This document shows positions 43,001 to 48,003 of a stretch of 64,000 nt of DNA, piece after piece. The notes below the pieces were generated by a model. That model did no database searches and was not told where the DNA came from. It saw only the letters and a program-made list of their open reading frames with translations. This DNA comes from Lucinisca nassula. Lineage: Eukaryota > Mollusca > Bivalvia > Lucinida > Lucinidae. Both the position numbers and the translations under genes were made by a program. The stretch spans positions 484,503-548,502 of the forward strand of contig CAUZLF010000259.1 of the NCBI GenBank assembly GCA_963580285.1. Reading direction: 5' to 3'. The stretch's first letter is position 1. Every line of letters begins with the position of its first letter.

Positions 43001-45017
43001 ATGAAAAATATTAAAAAAAAAATCAAACTGTCATCTGCACTAAGAATTTATGTAGAAGTTGAAAGGTTAATAACACAAGCCAGTGGCTGGCCTAGGAAGC
43101 TCAGTCAGATGCGTGTTTGACTGGTGATCAGAAGGACGCTGGTTTGATACCTGCCAGGGTCAGCAACATTCTTTCTTGAAAATTGATCAAGAAATCTTTT
43201 CTACGGTCATTCTCTCCCTTCCGCTGATTCAAGAAGGGCAGTTGTCAGTTTCTGGCGAAAGAATGTGCACTGTACTTGTTAACCGCTTACGTATAAGCCT
43301 GCCCAGGAAAAATGTGGGTAGGTAAACTGACCTGCTCAAAAATGACCTAAATAGTGTTGACTAGGCCGTTAAACTCCAATACAAACAAACAAACTCTATG
43401 AATTTATGTAGAAGTTGAAGGGTTTATAACACAAGCAAGTATGATTTCTTTTTGTCATGCATGCTGTCTGCACACATTTGCCAAGCCATCAGCCCTAGTG
43501 TTGACCCTAATTTTTAGGTTGACTTTAGCCTCAAGATGCATTACATAGCTTTCATGAAAATTTTTGTTAGCTCAGCTGAGTCAAAAGCTACAACAGAGCT
43601 TAAAAGATGTATTGTCCCTGAATACTTTCAGTTTTGTAGTTCTATATAGATACCTCTGCAAACAGTATAGGTCCTGATTAGATGGCTCATAATATTCTTT
43701 CTCATCAGGATCTACTGTTAGTTATCCTGTCAATGATTTTGAATAAACTCCCTATTTACAACAATGGGCAAGTCCAAAACACTAAAAATGGAAGAGTCCA
43801 TTCCAGAAACAAAGGGATGAAAGGCTTAGAGCGACCTGCAAGAAGATCTCAATGAAATTTAATCTGTAGTAAGCCTCTGTGGAGCATCAATGACATTGTA
43901 TTTCATGCAGATCACTTACCAATTTTAGCTACGGTATCATTTACCAACATCAGTTAAGTAATTTTAGATCATGTAAAAATGATTGTCAGATGCACAGTTT
44001 GTTTTGTTTGATTTTGAGGTTTAACACTATCATAGGCCATTTTGGAGATGTTGCTTCCAGTTTTGTGGGACTTTTACCCGACATTAAGATGAAATGACAT
44101 CTCAAGCCCTGCCGCCCAATGAAACCAATAGGGTTTATATGCATGGATGGTCCGACTCATACCACTTTTCCTGGGCAGGCTTAGAACCTCTAAGCAGCTT
44201 ACCACTACTCATGTACGGTCGGTTTCAGCTCTGCATGGAAGCCTCATGCAGTCAAATCTATTTCTTCAAGCCCATCGGCTGGAAGAAATATATGGGCTGT
44301 TGATGCTTCCACGCAGAGCTGAATCCGGCCCGCACACGAGTACTGGTGAACCGCTTAGAGCATCTAAATATGTTCTATAAAAGGGTTACCCTTTGGAAGC
44401 AAGGAATACACCACAGAAGTGAAAAATATGGAGTGTACATAGGCAAAGCAGTGCGAGTCGGACCTTCCATGCTTATAAATCCTATTGGTTTCATTGGGCG
44501 ACAGGGCTTGAGATGTCATTTCATCTCAATGTCGGGTAAAAGTCCCTTTAAATTGGAAGCAACCTCTCCAAAATGACCTTTACAGTGTTGACGGGGACGT
44601 TAAACCTCAAATCAAACAAACAAATCAGACTTAACATCTGTTGAAGTGTTGATCATTTAACATGGCAAATATGCTTATATTTATGTCTGAAAAAAAATGT
44701 GAGTTTCTGCAAAAGCTACACATTTTTTCCAGCAAAAAAGTACATTATTATACTTGTTAGAACAGTTAACATTTTTACCATTAATGAGCATGTTAAGAAC
44801 AAATGGGCCCTGATCATCAGTCTACAATTTACCTCAGGTGCATCTCATTAACTTTTCAAATATATTCAGTCTTTTTGGAATCAAAATAATTTATATATCT
44901 ACTTGTGTTTTTCAGTTCTTAATAAGAATACGGTCCTATATACCGGATAGTTGGTTAGACTGGCTTCTAGACCGACGATACAACCATCCAATGCCAAAGC
45001 TACCAAAGGTGGAATAA
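16760..45017 (+). CDS. Membrane-anchored short-chain dehydrogenase/reductase, BDH1/RDH-like (six exons)
   Basis: Exons are 16760-16988, 23456-23656, 28485-28637, 30212-30405, 42505-42741 and 44916-45017 (1116 nt, 371 aa). Every intron is GT-AG with phases 1,1,1,0,0, and the frame is continuous. The protein has two hydrophobic segments (about residues 12-34 and 38-54), then a Rossmann fold: TGCDTGFG (72-79) for the cofactor, NNAA (150-153), N175, S202, and Y215-GAT-K219 as catalytic residues. The C-terminal part (MWDNASDEVRNAYGREYF) resembles mitochondrial D-beta-hydroxybutyrate dehydrogenase and its retinol/17-beta-hydroxysteroid dehydrogenase relatives (SDR9C group). Family knowledge predicts NAD(P)-dependent oxidation or reduction of a hydroxy- or keto-lipid at a membrane. 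The exact substrate is not readable, and calling it BDH1 itself would overreach. Confidence 0.93.
16989..17590 (+). other. Intron 1, proximal part
   Basis: No exon is recognised. A TTAA-MITE arm (CCCTTATCCTGCTGAATAAA) lies near 17471-17545. Confidence 0.5.
18395..18460 (-). mobile_element. tRNA-like SINE head remnant
   Basis: On the minus strand it reads GCTTAGTGCCTCAGATGCTA, then a B-box-like CCAGGTTCGATCCCCAGC. The arms do not pair well enough for a functional tRNA. Confidence 0.45.
19022..19060. repeat. Poly-T / poly-G run
   Basis: About 17 T followed by about 22 G. It is low complexity, and the open frame across it is an artefact. Confidence 0.9.
19512..19795 (-). mobile_element. SINE-A copy
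   Basis: From the tail GAGGTTTAACGTCCCCGTCA (left) to the head near GCCCTGATGGGCGGGGCC (right), so the minus strand is sense. Confidence 0.85.
19978..20262 (-). mobile_element. SINE-A copy
   Basis: Diverged copy: TTGATTAGATGTTTAAAG at the left, GAAATGACATCTCAGGCC, then a head at GCCCTGATGGGCAGG. Confidence 0.8.
21260..22537 (+). mobile_element. Helitron-like minisatellite element H3
   Basis: About eight units of roughly 135-170 bp, each with TGACCTTGACCTATATTTT and a CCAGTGACTTTGAC block. It ends with a small hairpin (CCGCCTTCTGCGG), AATT, then CTTG (22534-22537) followed by TT. The 5' end is not resolved (A-run at 21213-21227). Confidence 0.65.
22651..22937 (+). mobile_element. SINE-A copy, 15-bp perfect target duplication
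   Basis: CTGCTGAGATGTGAA stands at 22636-22650 and again at 22938-22952, so both ends are fixed (287 bp). Confidence 0.92.
23080..23390. mobile_element. TTAA MITE interrupted by a degenerate SINE-A
   Basis: The left MITE arm with half of the hairpin core is at 23085-23160. SINE-A-like sequence (GGGCTTGAGCTGTCATACTA ... AGTGGTGAAGTG) occupies about 23160-23310. The right MITE arm (GGGTGTGGTTAAATT ... TTCAGCAGG) follows. Confidence 0.55.
23456..23656 (+). CDS. SDR gene exon 2
   Basis: Acceptor TTTTCCAG, donor GAAG|GTACTT. It codes GFGHALAKRLDRLGFVVIAG and the strand that ends in VVPLDITKDEQV, i.e. the second half of the nucleotide-binding motif and the D-I-T segment that contacts the adenine. 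Phase 1 on both sides. Confidence 0.93.
23657..24027 (+). other. Intron 2, proximal part
   Basis: No exon or named repeat. A domain-free 67-codon frame at 23714-23917 is not supported. Confidence 0.5.
24028..24160. repeat. Inverted repeat around TGTTGAGTAATAAACCACA
   Basis: The left arm (24036-24060) is mirrored at about 24116-24150 as TGTGATTTATTACTCAACAA. It looks like a small foldback element. Confidence 0.65.
24211..25346 (+). mobile_element. Helitron-like minisatellite element H4
   Basis: Begins with the palindromic head GCGCGCCTGCTTTAAGCATG (about 24212) and a CGTCCGTCCGTCCG stretch. Units of about 165 bp follow (CACCTTGACCTATTTTTCAT, GCGACCACCCTGACTTTCAC, AGAGCTTCATTAATGATACT). It ends GGCAGAATTCTTG|TTTT, the same terminus type as H3. 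Confidence 0.7.
25347..25914. other. Intron 2, no exon recognised
   Basis: Contains a palindrome around TGTCTCCTTAGGAGACA (25748-25764), whose arms extend outward as a foldback over about 25715-25815. Confidence 0.55.
25918..26186 (+). mobile_element. SINE-A copy, diverged
   Basis: GGCATGGAGAAATAGATAGA head, ACTGGTAAACCACT block, GACGGATAAACCTCAATTCA tail. A SINE-C is inserted shortly after it. Confidence 0.8.
26214..26557 (+). mobile_element. SINE-C, tRNA-derived, 15-bp perfect target duplication
   Basis: The head is tRNA-like: A box TAGCTCAGTTGGTAGAG and B box GGTTCGATCCC. A roughly 210-bp body and a GCGACGTTAAACCC tail with (CA)n follow. TATACCGACATTTGA lies at 26199-26213 and 26558-26572. 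The tRNA T-arm pairs poorly, so this is a retroposon rather than a tRNA gene. Confidence 0.92.
26573..26790. other. Intron 2, no exon recognised
   Basis: Contains a weak inverted pair around GAATTGCCTCGGTGAGGGGATT (26700-26722), in the style of the GTGGGTACT hairpin MITEs. Confidence 0.4.
26792..27052. mobile_element. MITE with AACCTCGATGGCTCGAA ends
   Basis: Left CAGTAGAACCTCGATGGCTC, right approximately inverted (TGAGCCATTGAAGTTTGACT), with TA next to both ends. No coding content. Confidence 0.6.
27053..27606. other. Intron 2 repeat debris
   Basis: Includes an ATCGGTATATCG / ATACCGATATTTTCGATA patch (27147-27230) and a short hairpin around GACAGTCTGTCATTATAACG (27328-27350). No exon is recognised. 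Confidence 0.45.
27607..27902 (+). mobile_element. SINE-A copy
   Basis: Head AAGCCCCCGCCCAAAGGGGC, then GGGCTTGAGATGTCATTTCA, then a GTTAAACCTCAAATCAAACA tail. The internal GATGCTTCC block is deleted. Confidence 0.88.
27934..28145 (+). mobile_element. TTAA MITE, type 1
   Basis: Left TTAACTCTTATCCTGCTG, right the inverse of CAGCAGCACAAGGGTTAA. The central palindrome is ATGGCTTCTGAAGAAGTCAT with GATCCAGATCAG / CTGATCAGGATC arms. Confidence 0.88.
28198..28404 (-). mobile_element. TTAA MITE, type 1, opposite orientation
   Basis: Same element as at 27934-28145, inverted, 52 bp away. Both ends carry TTAA (28198-28201, 28401-28404). Confidence 0.88.
28485..28637 (+). CDS. SDR gene exon 3
   Basis: Acceptor TTTTGCAG, donor AAAAG|GTAATT. 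It codes GVWAVVNNAALNYVGALEF (the NNA motif) and EVNQFGVIRMTKAFLP, which carries the conserved active-site Asn (N175). Phase 1 on both sides. Confidence 0.93.
28770..29000. mobile_element. TTAA-family MITE, type 2, in intron 3
   Basis: AGGAACATAGGCAAACACTG, then a hairpin core ending TCTGATCTGGGTTTACATTG. The rest is the type-2 arm (GTCAAAAATAGAATGAAAAC ... TGACAAATGGCCTTGTCC ... AGAGTCCACCAGTATACAAT). Confidence 0.7.
29150..29330 (+). mobile_element. SINE-D 3' portion
   Basis: From GGTCATTCTCTCCCTTCCAC to GTGTTGACTGGGCTGTTAAA and an ACAAACTAAACAA tail. The tRNA-like head is missing. Confidence 0.75.
29352..29940 (-). mobile_element. Rearranged SINE-D, tRNA head present
   Basis: Minus-strand reading: head at 29940-29870 (CAGTCGGATG-like A box region and a B-box-like GATACCTGCC). 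The body is disrupted by inserted sequence at 29715-29815 and 29400-29560, and the tail is at 29352-29385. Two tandem pieces of the CTTATACAGAAGTGGTTAGC block are present. Confidence 0.55.
30143..30228 (+). repeat. 43-bp tandem duplication containing the exon 4 splice acceptor
   Basis: Units 30143-30185 and 30186-30228 differ at one base. Each contains TTCATTTCAG|GGAGAGTAAT, so the polypyrimidine tract, AG and the first bases of exon 4 are present twice. Confidence 0.95.
30212..30405 (+). CDS. SDR gene exon 4 (catalytic S-Y-K)
   Basis: Codes GRVINVTSAKGQICLPINAV, then YGATKYAIESFSDVLRLEM and VVIVEPGDFGGTT. It carries the catalytic Ser202, Tyr215 and Lys219. The donor is AACA|GTAGGT, phase 0. 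The start is set by the second of two identical acceptors; the first (30168) shifts frame. Confidence 0.93.
30406..30848 (+). other. Intron 4, proximal part
   Basis: Contains a partial TTAA-MITE hairpin (30545-30612) and a MITE arm (CCCTTATCCTGCTGAATATT, about 30660). No exon is recognised. Confidence 0.5.
30857..31753 (-). mobile_element. Helitron-like minisatellite element H5
   Basis: On the minus strand it starts TTATCCCCACGCTTTTCGAA with a hairpin to AAGTGGGGATA, then CGTCCGTCCGTCCG. It has a 307-bp unit in about two and a half copies and ends with hairpin CGATGGCGTGCCATCG, eleven bases, and CTAG (30860-30857) followed by T. The three similar + strand frames spaced 307 bp apart (30833, 31101, 31408) are echoes of the unit, not genes. 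Confidence 0.8.
31783..31923. mobile_element. 141-bp foldback element
   Basis: GAATCTTACATGGCTGTGAG ... at the left is mirrored by CCACCCCTCACACCATGTTA ... GATTC at the right (arms of about 36 bp, few mismatches), with a second palindrome inside (CAGTCCGGCG / GACGGACTGC region). Confidence 0.75.
31924..32480. other. Intron 4, no exon recognised
   Basis: AT-rich DNA without domains or clear repeats. 32447-32475 carries a GTGGGTACTTGTTAGAA fragment of the hairpin MITEs. Confidence 0.5.
32540..32721. mobile_element. Foldback element E, left part (interrupted by H6)
   Basis: GTTCATGTATTATTGAATTT and AAAAGGGATAAAATG arms pair with CATTTTATGCCTTTTCC and AGTTTAATAAATTTAA. The same element is found at 61428-62475. 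Its right part resumes after H6 at 37334. Confidence 0.75.
33225..33871 (+). mobile_element. Nested Helitron-like element H6b (647 bp)
   Basis: Begins TTATACCCCCGCAAACGAAG with hairpin partner GGGGGTAT, then three 176-bp units. It ends GCGGGGGTATAATTGGCGCC, hairpin CGCCCGTTAGGCG, and CTAG followed by TT. It interrupts an H6 unit between GTCT and TTGCTATT. The uninterrupted unit GTCTTTGCTATTTGGTGTGA exists at about 34870, so there is no target duplication. Confidence 0.85.
33299..33826 (+). repeat. Three 176-bp tandem units, almost identical
   Basis: CCGTTACAAAAAACTTTAAC recurs at exactly 176-bp steps (33300, 33476, 33652). The only change spotted is CTCACAC versus TTCACAC in the first unit. 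Each unit has CTGACCTTGACCTTTACG. Confidence 0.95.
35201..35306 (+). mobile_element. 106-bp retroposed fragment inside H6
   Basis: Flanked by CAACAAGGCCCAG (35188-35200) and CAACAAGGCCTAG (35307-35319), i.e. a 13-bp duplication with one difference. It ends AATAAAGTTTAAAC, as a short 3' piece of a retrotransposon or mRNA would. Source unknown. Confidence 0.7.
36477..37063 (-). repeat. Repeat R2, two full and one partial tandem copies, nested in H6
   Basis: Units begin AGCTAGTCTGACCCAGGAAA near 36478, 36714 and 36972. Each full unit ends TGAGGCCTAATTGGCCGAAA. The middle copy has about 28 bp that the first lacks. The R2 sequence also occurs at 5003-5165 and 44368-44437. Confidence 0.85.
37334..37520. 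mobile_element. Foldback element E, right part
   Basis: Resumes with TTAAAACATGTCAATATTCT and continues GTAACGTTACAGGGCATATC, CTAATTTGCATATTTAATCC and GCGATGTCATATGATAAATG, which parallel 62300-62465. Confidence 0.75.
37706..38185. mobile_element. CACCACAACC-family MITE with a nested hairpin MITE
   Basis: The outer arms (ACAACCTCTTTATAACAC ... GTAAAGAGGTTGTGGTG) match 15315-15527. The inserted centre (about 37778-38040) is the GTGGGTACT hairpin family (AAACTGGAGTTTACATGG, AGCACCTACAACCTATGTTT). Confidence 0.75.
38186..38730. other. Intron 4, no exon recognised
   Basis: Holds a hairpin core of the AAACAGTG type at 38372-38442 (GCAAACAATGTGGACCCTGA / TCTGGGTCCACATTGTTTGC) with flanking arms (38330-38480). 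Confidence 0.6.
38739..39381. mobile_element. 643-bp TIR element rich in TTTCGTC motifs, 8-bp TSD
   Basis: Left end GGATCCATGACATTTCGTC, right end in inverse GGGTGCACGACATTTCGTC. TAATAGAT flanks it at 38731-38738 and 39382-39389. More than a dozen TTTCGTC or GACGAAA motifs lie in the terminal regions; the centre is not coding. Confidence 0.88.
39630..39952 (+). mobile_element. tRNA-derived SINE-G
   Basis: A-box-like TATGGTCTAGTGATTAGAAT and B-box-like GGGTTCAAGCCC. It ends GACCAATAAAACACAAATTA. The large loop between the boxes rules out a normal tRNA. Confidence 0.6.
39953..40679. other. Intron 4, no exon recognised
   Basis: A hairpin-MITE fragment (GTGCTCATGAGGTGGTTCTAACAAG region) lies at 40385-40490; otherwise plain. 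Confidence 0.5.
40675..40830 (-). mobile_element. tRNA-derived SINE-H
   Basis: The minus strand reads CCTCCGTGGTGCAGTGGTTA (A box), GGATCAATCCCGGGTTCTCC (B-box region) and ends GTGGGACGTAAAACTAAAAC. The body without head recurs at 60520-60612 in the other direction. Confidence 0.75.
40831..41372. other. Intron 4, no gene or repeat recognised
   Basis: AT-rich; frames are short and domain-free. Confidence 0.5.
41373..41590 (+). mobile_element. SINE-D copy, 3' end missing
   Basis: tRNA-like head AATAGCTCAGTCAGATGCAT, then ACCTGCCAGGATGGCAACAT and GAAAGAATGTGCACTGTACT. It stops after AAAAGAGTGGTTAGGTA. Confidence 0.75.
41719..41970. mobile_element. Foldback MITE with CCGAGGTTATAAAACTT ends
   Basis: CCGAGGTTATAAAACTT at the left is exactly inverted at 41950-41966. 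The centre is a palindrome around GCCAACAATTGTTGGC. Confidence 0.85.
42163..42464 (+). mobile_element. SINE-A copy, immediately upstream of exon 5
   Basis: Head TGCCCCCACCAATGGGGC to tail GGGGGCGTTAAATCTCAAAT and CAAACAAAAACAAA. A probable imperfect target duplication is ACCTTTACATGTGTT / ACCTTTATATTTGTT. It ends about 40 bp before the exon 5 acceptor and so borders the splice site. Confidence 0.88.
42505..42741 (+). CDS. SDR gene exon 5
   Basis: Acceptor TTATGTGCAG, donor AAC|GTAAGC, 79 codons, phase 0 on both sides. It codes LSWLENQMKDMWDNASDEVR and the helix AAKSMAPVIDAMEDAVINVS. This is the variable substrate-side region that places the protein near BDH1. Confidence 0.92.
42840..42936 (+). 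mobile_element. Short H4-like remnant (H7)
   Basis: TTTGTCGCACCTGCTGTAAG, then the H4 phrase TTCACCCTAATGTAAGGGTC, ending GGGGTATTTCTTG|TT. A single unit of the same architecture. Confidence 0.55.
43080..43396 (+). mobile_element. SINE-D, full length, tRNA-derived
   Basis: Head AGCTCAGTCAGATGCGTGTT with B-box-like CTGGTTTGATACCTGCC. The body is GGTCATTCTCTCCCTTCCGC and TAACCGCTTACGTATAAGCC. The tail is GTGTTGACTAGGCCGTTAAA plus (CAAA)n. It is flanked by a roughly 38-bp direct repeat (43041-43080 and 43397-43435). Confidence 0.88.
44000..44270 (-). mobile_element. SINE-A copy, head-to-head with the next one
   Basis: Tail TTGATTTTGAGGTTTAACAC at the left, head at 44265. It forms an inverted pair with the copy that follows. 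Confidence 0.85.
44271..44625 (+). mobile_element. SINE-A copy carrying an R2 island
   Basis: Head CCCATCGGCTGGAAGAAATA. After CCGCTTAGAGCATCTAAA the normal CCTGCCC segment is replaced by R2 sequence (about 44368-44437, TGTTCTATAAAAGGGTTACC). SINE-A then resumes at AGGCAAAGCAGTGCGAGTCG and ends with a (CAAA)n tail. Confidence 0.85.
44916..45017 (+). CDS. SDR gene exon 6 (terminal)
   Basis: Acceptor TGTTTTTCAG, then 33 codons (FLIRIRSYIPDSWLDWLLDR...KVE) and stop TAA at 45015-45017. The IPDSWLDWLLDRR segment matches the C-terminal region of this family. No AATAAA is seen before the next repeat begins near 45134, so the poly(A) site is not placed. Confidence 0.9.
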   Translation, partial: FLIRIRSYIPDSWLDWLLDRRYNHPMPKLPKVE

Positions 45018-45133
45018 CGAGACCAGTCAACACAGTGAAGATGGACCACCATTGCTTATACATGGTGCTTTGAATACTATTGCTGCAGATGAAGATTTTT
45101 CTTATTACCTCTTGGAAACATATGTTGTGGATA

Positions 45134-46095
45134 CTACAACACAACCTCTTTATAACAATATTGATGGGCTCCAAAGCAGAAACTGTGTTAGGTAAACAGC
45201 CGTGTTATATCAAAACAAAAATGTATAGATAATATAGAAAAATGACCATTAATGGTCATTTTTCTATATAATCTATACATTTTTTTGGTTATTTTTCTAT
45301 ACAATCTATACATTTTTGGGATCTTTTTCTATATTATCTATACATTTTTGGGATCTATCTTGAAACCGTGTTATATCCAAAACCGTGTTATAATGAACCT
45401 TCTTACATGCTTTTCAATGAATGATAGAGATTTATCAGTGAAATATAAATCGATATTTTCACTGTTTCAAACAGTGAAAATACGATTTTTTATTTTTCAC
45501 TGTTTGGGACTACTTTTTTCTTCAAATCTAACTCTAATTTCAATTTTATCTTTGTCAGATAACTGAACAATACTGAAATGTGTTCTAATTGACGCATAGC
45601 CCGTTCATGTGTGACGGGGACGTTACTGACGTCATTTATGACGCTGACGTCACGTCTTTTGTCGCACGACGTTAGACTTGCCAGCAACTTCTTTGGAAAT
45701 CTACTCTCTCAATTATTTCATTAATCATTCATAATAATACCATCCCAGGCCATTTCTCAGGTGCAAACTTTCAGTTTACACCCAATAGTATACCCACTAA
45801 ACACGATGGACACCACTAAATTGACGCGAAACGAACAGGAACAAAGATAATTTTCTCCGAATGTGAGCGACACCATGACGCTAAATATTGCCTTTTGAAG
45901 CATGTAAGATACAGAAAATTTGATTTTTTCAGTGCAAGATCTTATTTCACTCCTGAACACCAAAACTGCTATTTTCACTCGTGGCTACGCCAATCGTGAA
46001 AATAACAGTTTTGGTGTTCATTCGATGAAATAAAATTCGATCTTACACTGAAAAAATCAAATATCCTCTATGTGTTATAACTAGGTTGTGGTGTA
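45134..46095. mobile_element. CACCACAACC-family MITE split by a roughly 675-bp insertion
   Basis: The left 265 bp (ACAACACAACCTCTTTATAA ...) and the right 20 bp (TTATAACTAGGTTGTGGTGT) are one MITE. The insert (about 45400-46073) contains a long hairpin whose arms read AACACCAAAACTGCTATTTTC and its inverse (45957-46020), plus GATTTTTTCAGTG / CACTGAAAAAATC outer arms. Confidence 0.75.
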
Positions 46096-46401
46096 GTTAG
46101 AATGACCTCATTGAGGCACAAACCACCACATTTTAACCCTTCATGTGCTGCCAAAAATTCTAGGGCAGATGGCAATCATAAATTATTTTCATTATTTTTC
46201 AGCGAAAATAAGGCTTTACATTTCATGTGAATTCTCTGTCCAGCAGAAAATAAAGTCAAGCCTTACAAGTGAATTGCCTTCCAGCAGAGTTCTCGTGAAA
46301 TGTCAAGCCTAATTTAGCTGAAAATTTAGAAATACTTGAAAAATGTCTTCTGCTAAATGTGCATAGTGCTTGAAAGTTTTTATTGAGAAATAAGAAAAAC
46401 T

Positions 46402-46672
46402 CCTCCACATCAGAAAAACATGCCTATATTATTTTAGCCCCCTTAAACCCCACTTTTATACAGTAAAACCGGGGTTTACAGAGGTACACATTATTTTCCT
46501 TATTTCTGCTCAAAAACATAGAATGTGGATACTTACTTGTCAATGAGGCGGTTTTAATGAGTTCCCACAATCTATGTTTTGAACAGAAATATGAAAAATA
46601 TCAGAATTTTTACCTGAAAATTTTCATTTTTGGTGGTAAAGTTTTGAATATATTTGAATAGGCATGTTTTCC
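46402..46672. mobile_element. Hairpin MITE (AAACATGCCTATA ends)
   Basis: AAAAACATGCCTATATTATT on the left pairs with AATAGGCATGTTTTCC on the right. The internal arms are AACATAGAATGTGGATACTT / GTTCCCACAATCTATGTTTT. Its right half overlaps the 347-bp tandem duplication. Confidence 0.75.
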
Positions 46673-46917
46673 TAATGAGTTGTCCTTGTAACTGGAGCTT
46701 GGGAATACCAGTGAATTTTATGATTGAATGATACGTGTTGTTAGTGGATGCATTGTTAAAATGCTATTTATTATGTATTATTGAAATTTTTAATCATTTA
46801 ATGACGAATAGGCTGATATCTTTTCTGTAAAAATGTGAGTAGCTTTTGAAAAAGGTACTCATTTTTTCTGCAAAATTATCAGCATATCAGATTTTGTGTT
46901 TGTTAGATCATTAAGTG
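46571..46917 (+). repeat. 347-bp tandem duplication, copy 1 (empty site)
   Basis: From TCTATGTTTTGAACAGAAAT to AGATTTTGTGTTTGTTAGAT. It contains the intact site TGTATTATTGAAATTTTTAA at 46774-46793 where copy 2 has the hAT transposon. Confidence 0.9.
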
Positions 46918-47515
46918 TCTATGTTATGAGCAGAAATATGAAAAATCTCAGAATTTTTTTACCTGAAAATTGTCATTTTTGGTGGTAAAGTTTTGAATAT
47001 ATTTGAATAGGCATGTTTTCCTAATGAGTTGTCCTTGTAACTGGAGCTAGGGAATACCAGTGAATTTTATGATTGAATGATACGTGTTGTTAGTGGATGC
47101 ATTATTAAAATGCTATTATTATGTATTATTCATACCTGCCAACTTTGAAAAAATACAAAGAGTGAGACTGCGCGCGACAGACCGTTTTTCATGTTCTTTT
47201 ATAGTATTCGGCTCGCGGGGAATTTTCAGGAAAAATTTAAAAGAGGGAGATTTTTTTCACTGAAAATGGTAAGAAATTTGCTGTGATAGCAAGATAAAAA
47301 TAGCCTTTTTTATAAAAACAAGTACATTCTTTATTAAATCTCTGAAATATATACATTAATTAAAACATTATACATCTGATCCTAAAAATACTGTTTCATA
47401 CTTAAAAGAGGTAGATCACAGATTCATATTTTGACTAATTAAAATCATAAAATGTTTCATTATTGCATAGATGAAAAATTCATTAAAATTTATTATTATC
47501 ACAGTCTGTCTGAAA

Positions 47516-48003
47516 TCACAGCTCAGTAGAATCTTTTGAGCAGCTAACACTTGGTAGAACAAGTTTATTTGTTGCATTGTAGTTGTAAGTTGCTGACTTA
47601 GCCACATTTAACATTTGTTTGGTGGGCTGAAATGAATAACACAAGCAGTCCTGATTGATTTTGCAGGATAAGAGTGCACATAATGTTGTGTTATCCAAGT
47701 CAGCCCTCAGTTCAGTTTTAATCTTTTTGACCATTGAAAAAGTTCTCTCGCAGTCTGCATTTGAATTGGGTATGATGGTCATGGCTAATGCAAGTCTGCT
47801 TAGCAGGGGAAATAGTGGTTTGCCAGTTATTTTATTTTTTAAGCCAGACATTTTCCCCCAGAATTCATCAATTCTGTCACTGTCTTTCTGGTATCTTGGT
47901 AGGGTAGACTCAGGACTGGCTTGATATTCTTGGTACTCCTCCTCCAAGTTGTCAAAATCATCTTTGCTCACAAGTTTGGGGAATCTCTCAGCAATCTTTA
48001 CAA
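47516..48003 (-). CDS. hAT transposase exon 6 (dimerisation domain)
   Basis: Acceptor CTTTTTTCAG, stop TGA at 47518-47516. It codes VVKIAERFPKLVSKDD, then LFPLLSRLALAMTIIPNSNA and DCERTFSMVKKIKTELRADL. Confidence 0.92.

Noticed and set aside
47655..47924. Plus-strand 89-aa frame
   Set aside because: Antisense shadow of the hAT transposase exon 6.
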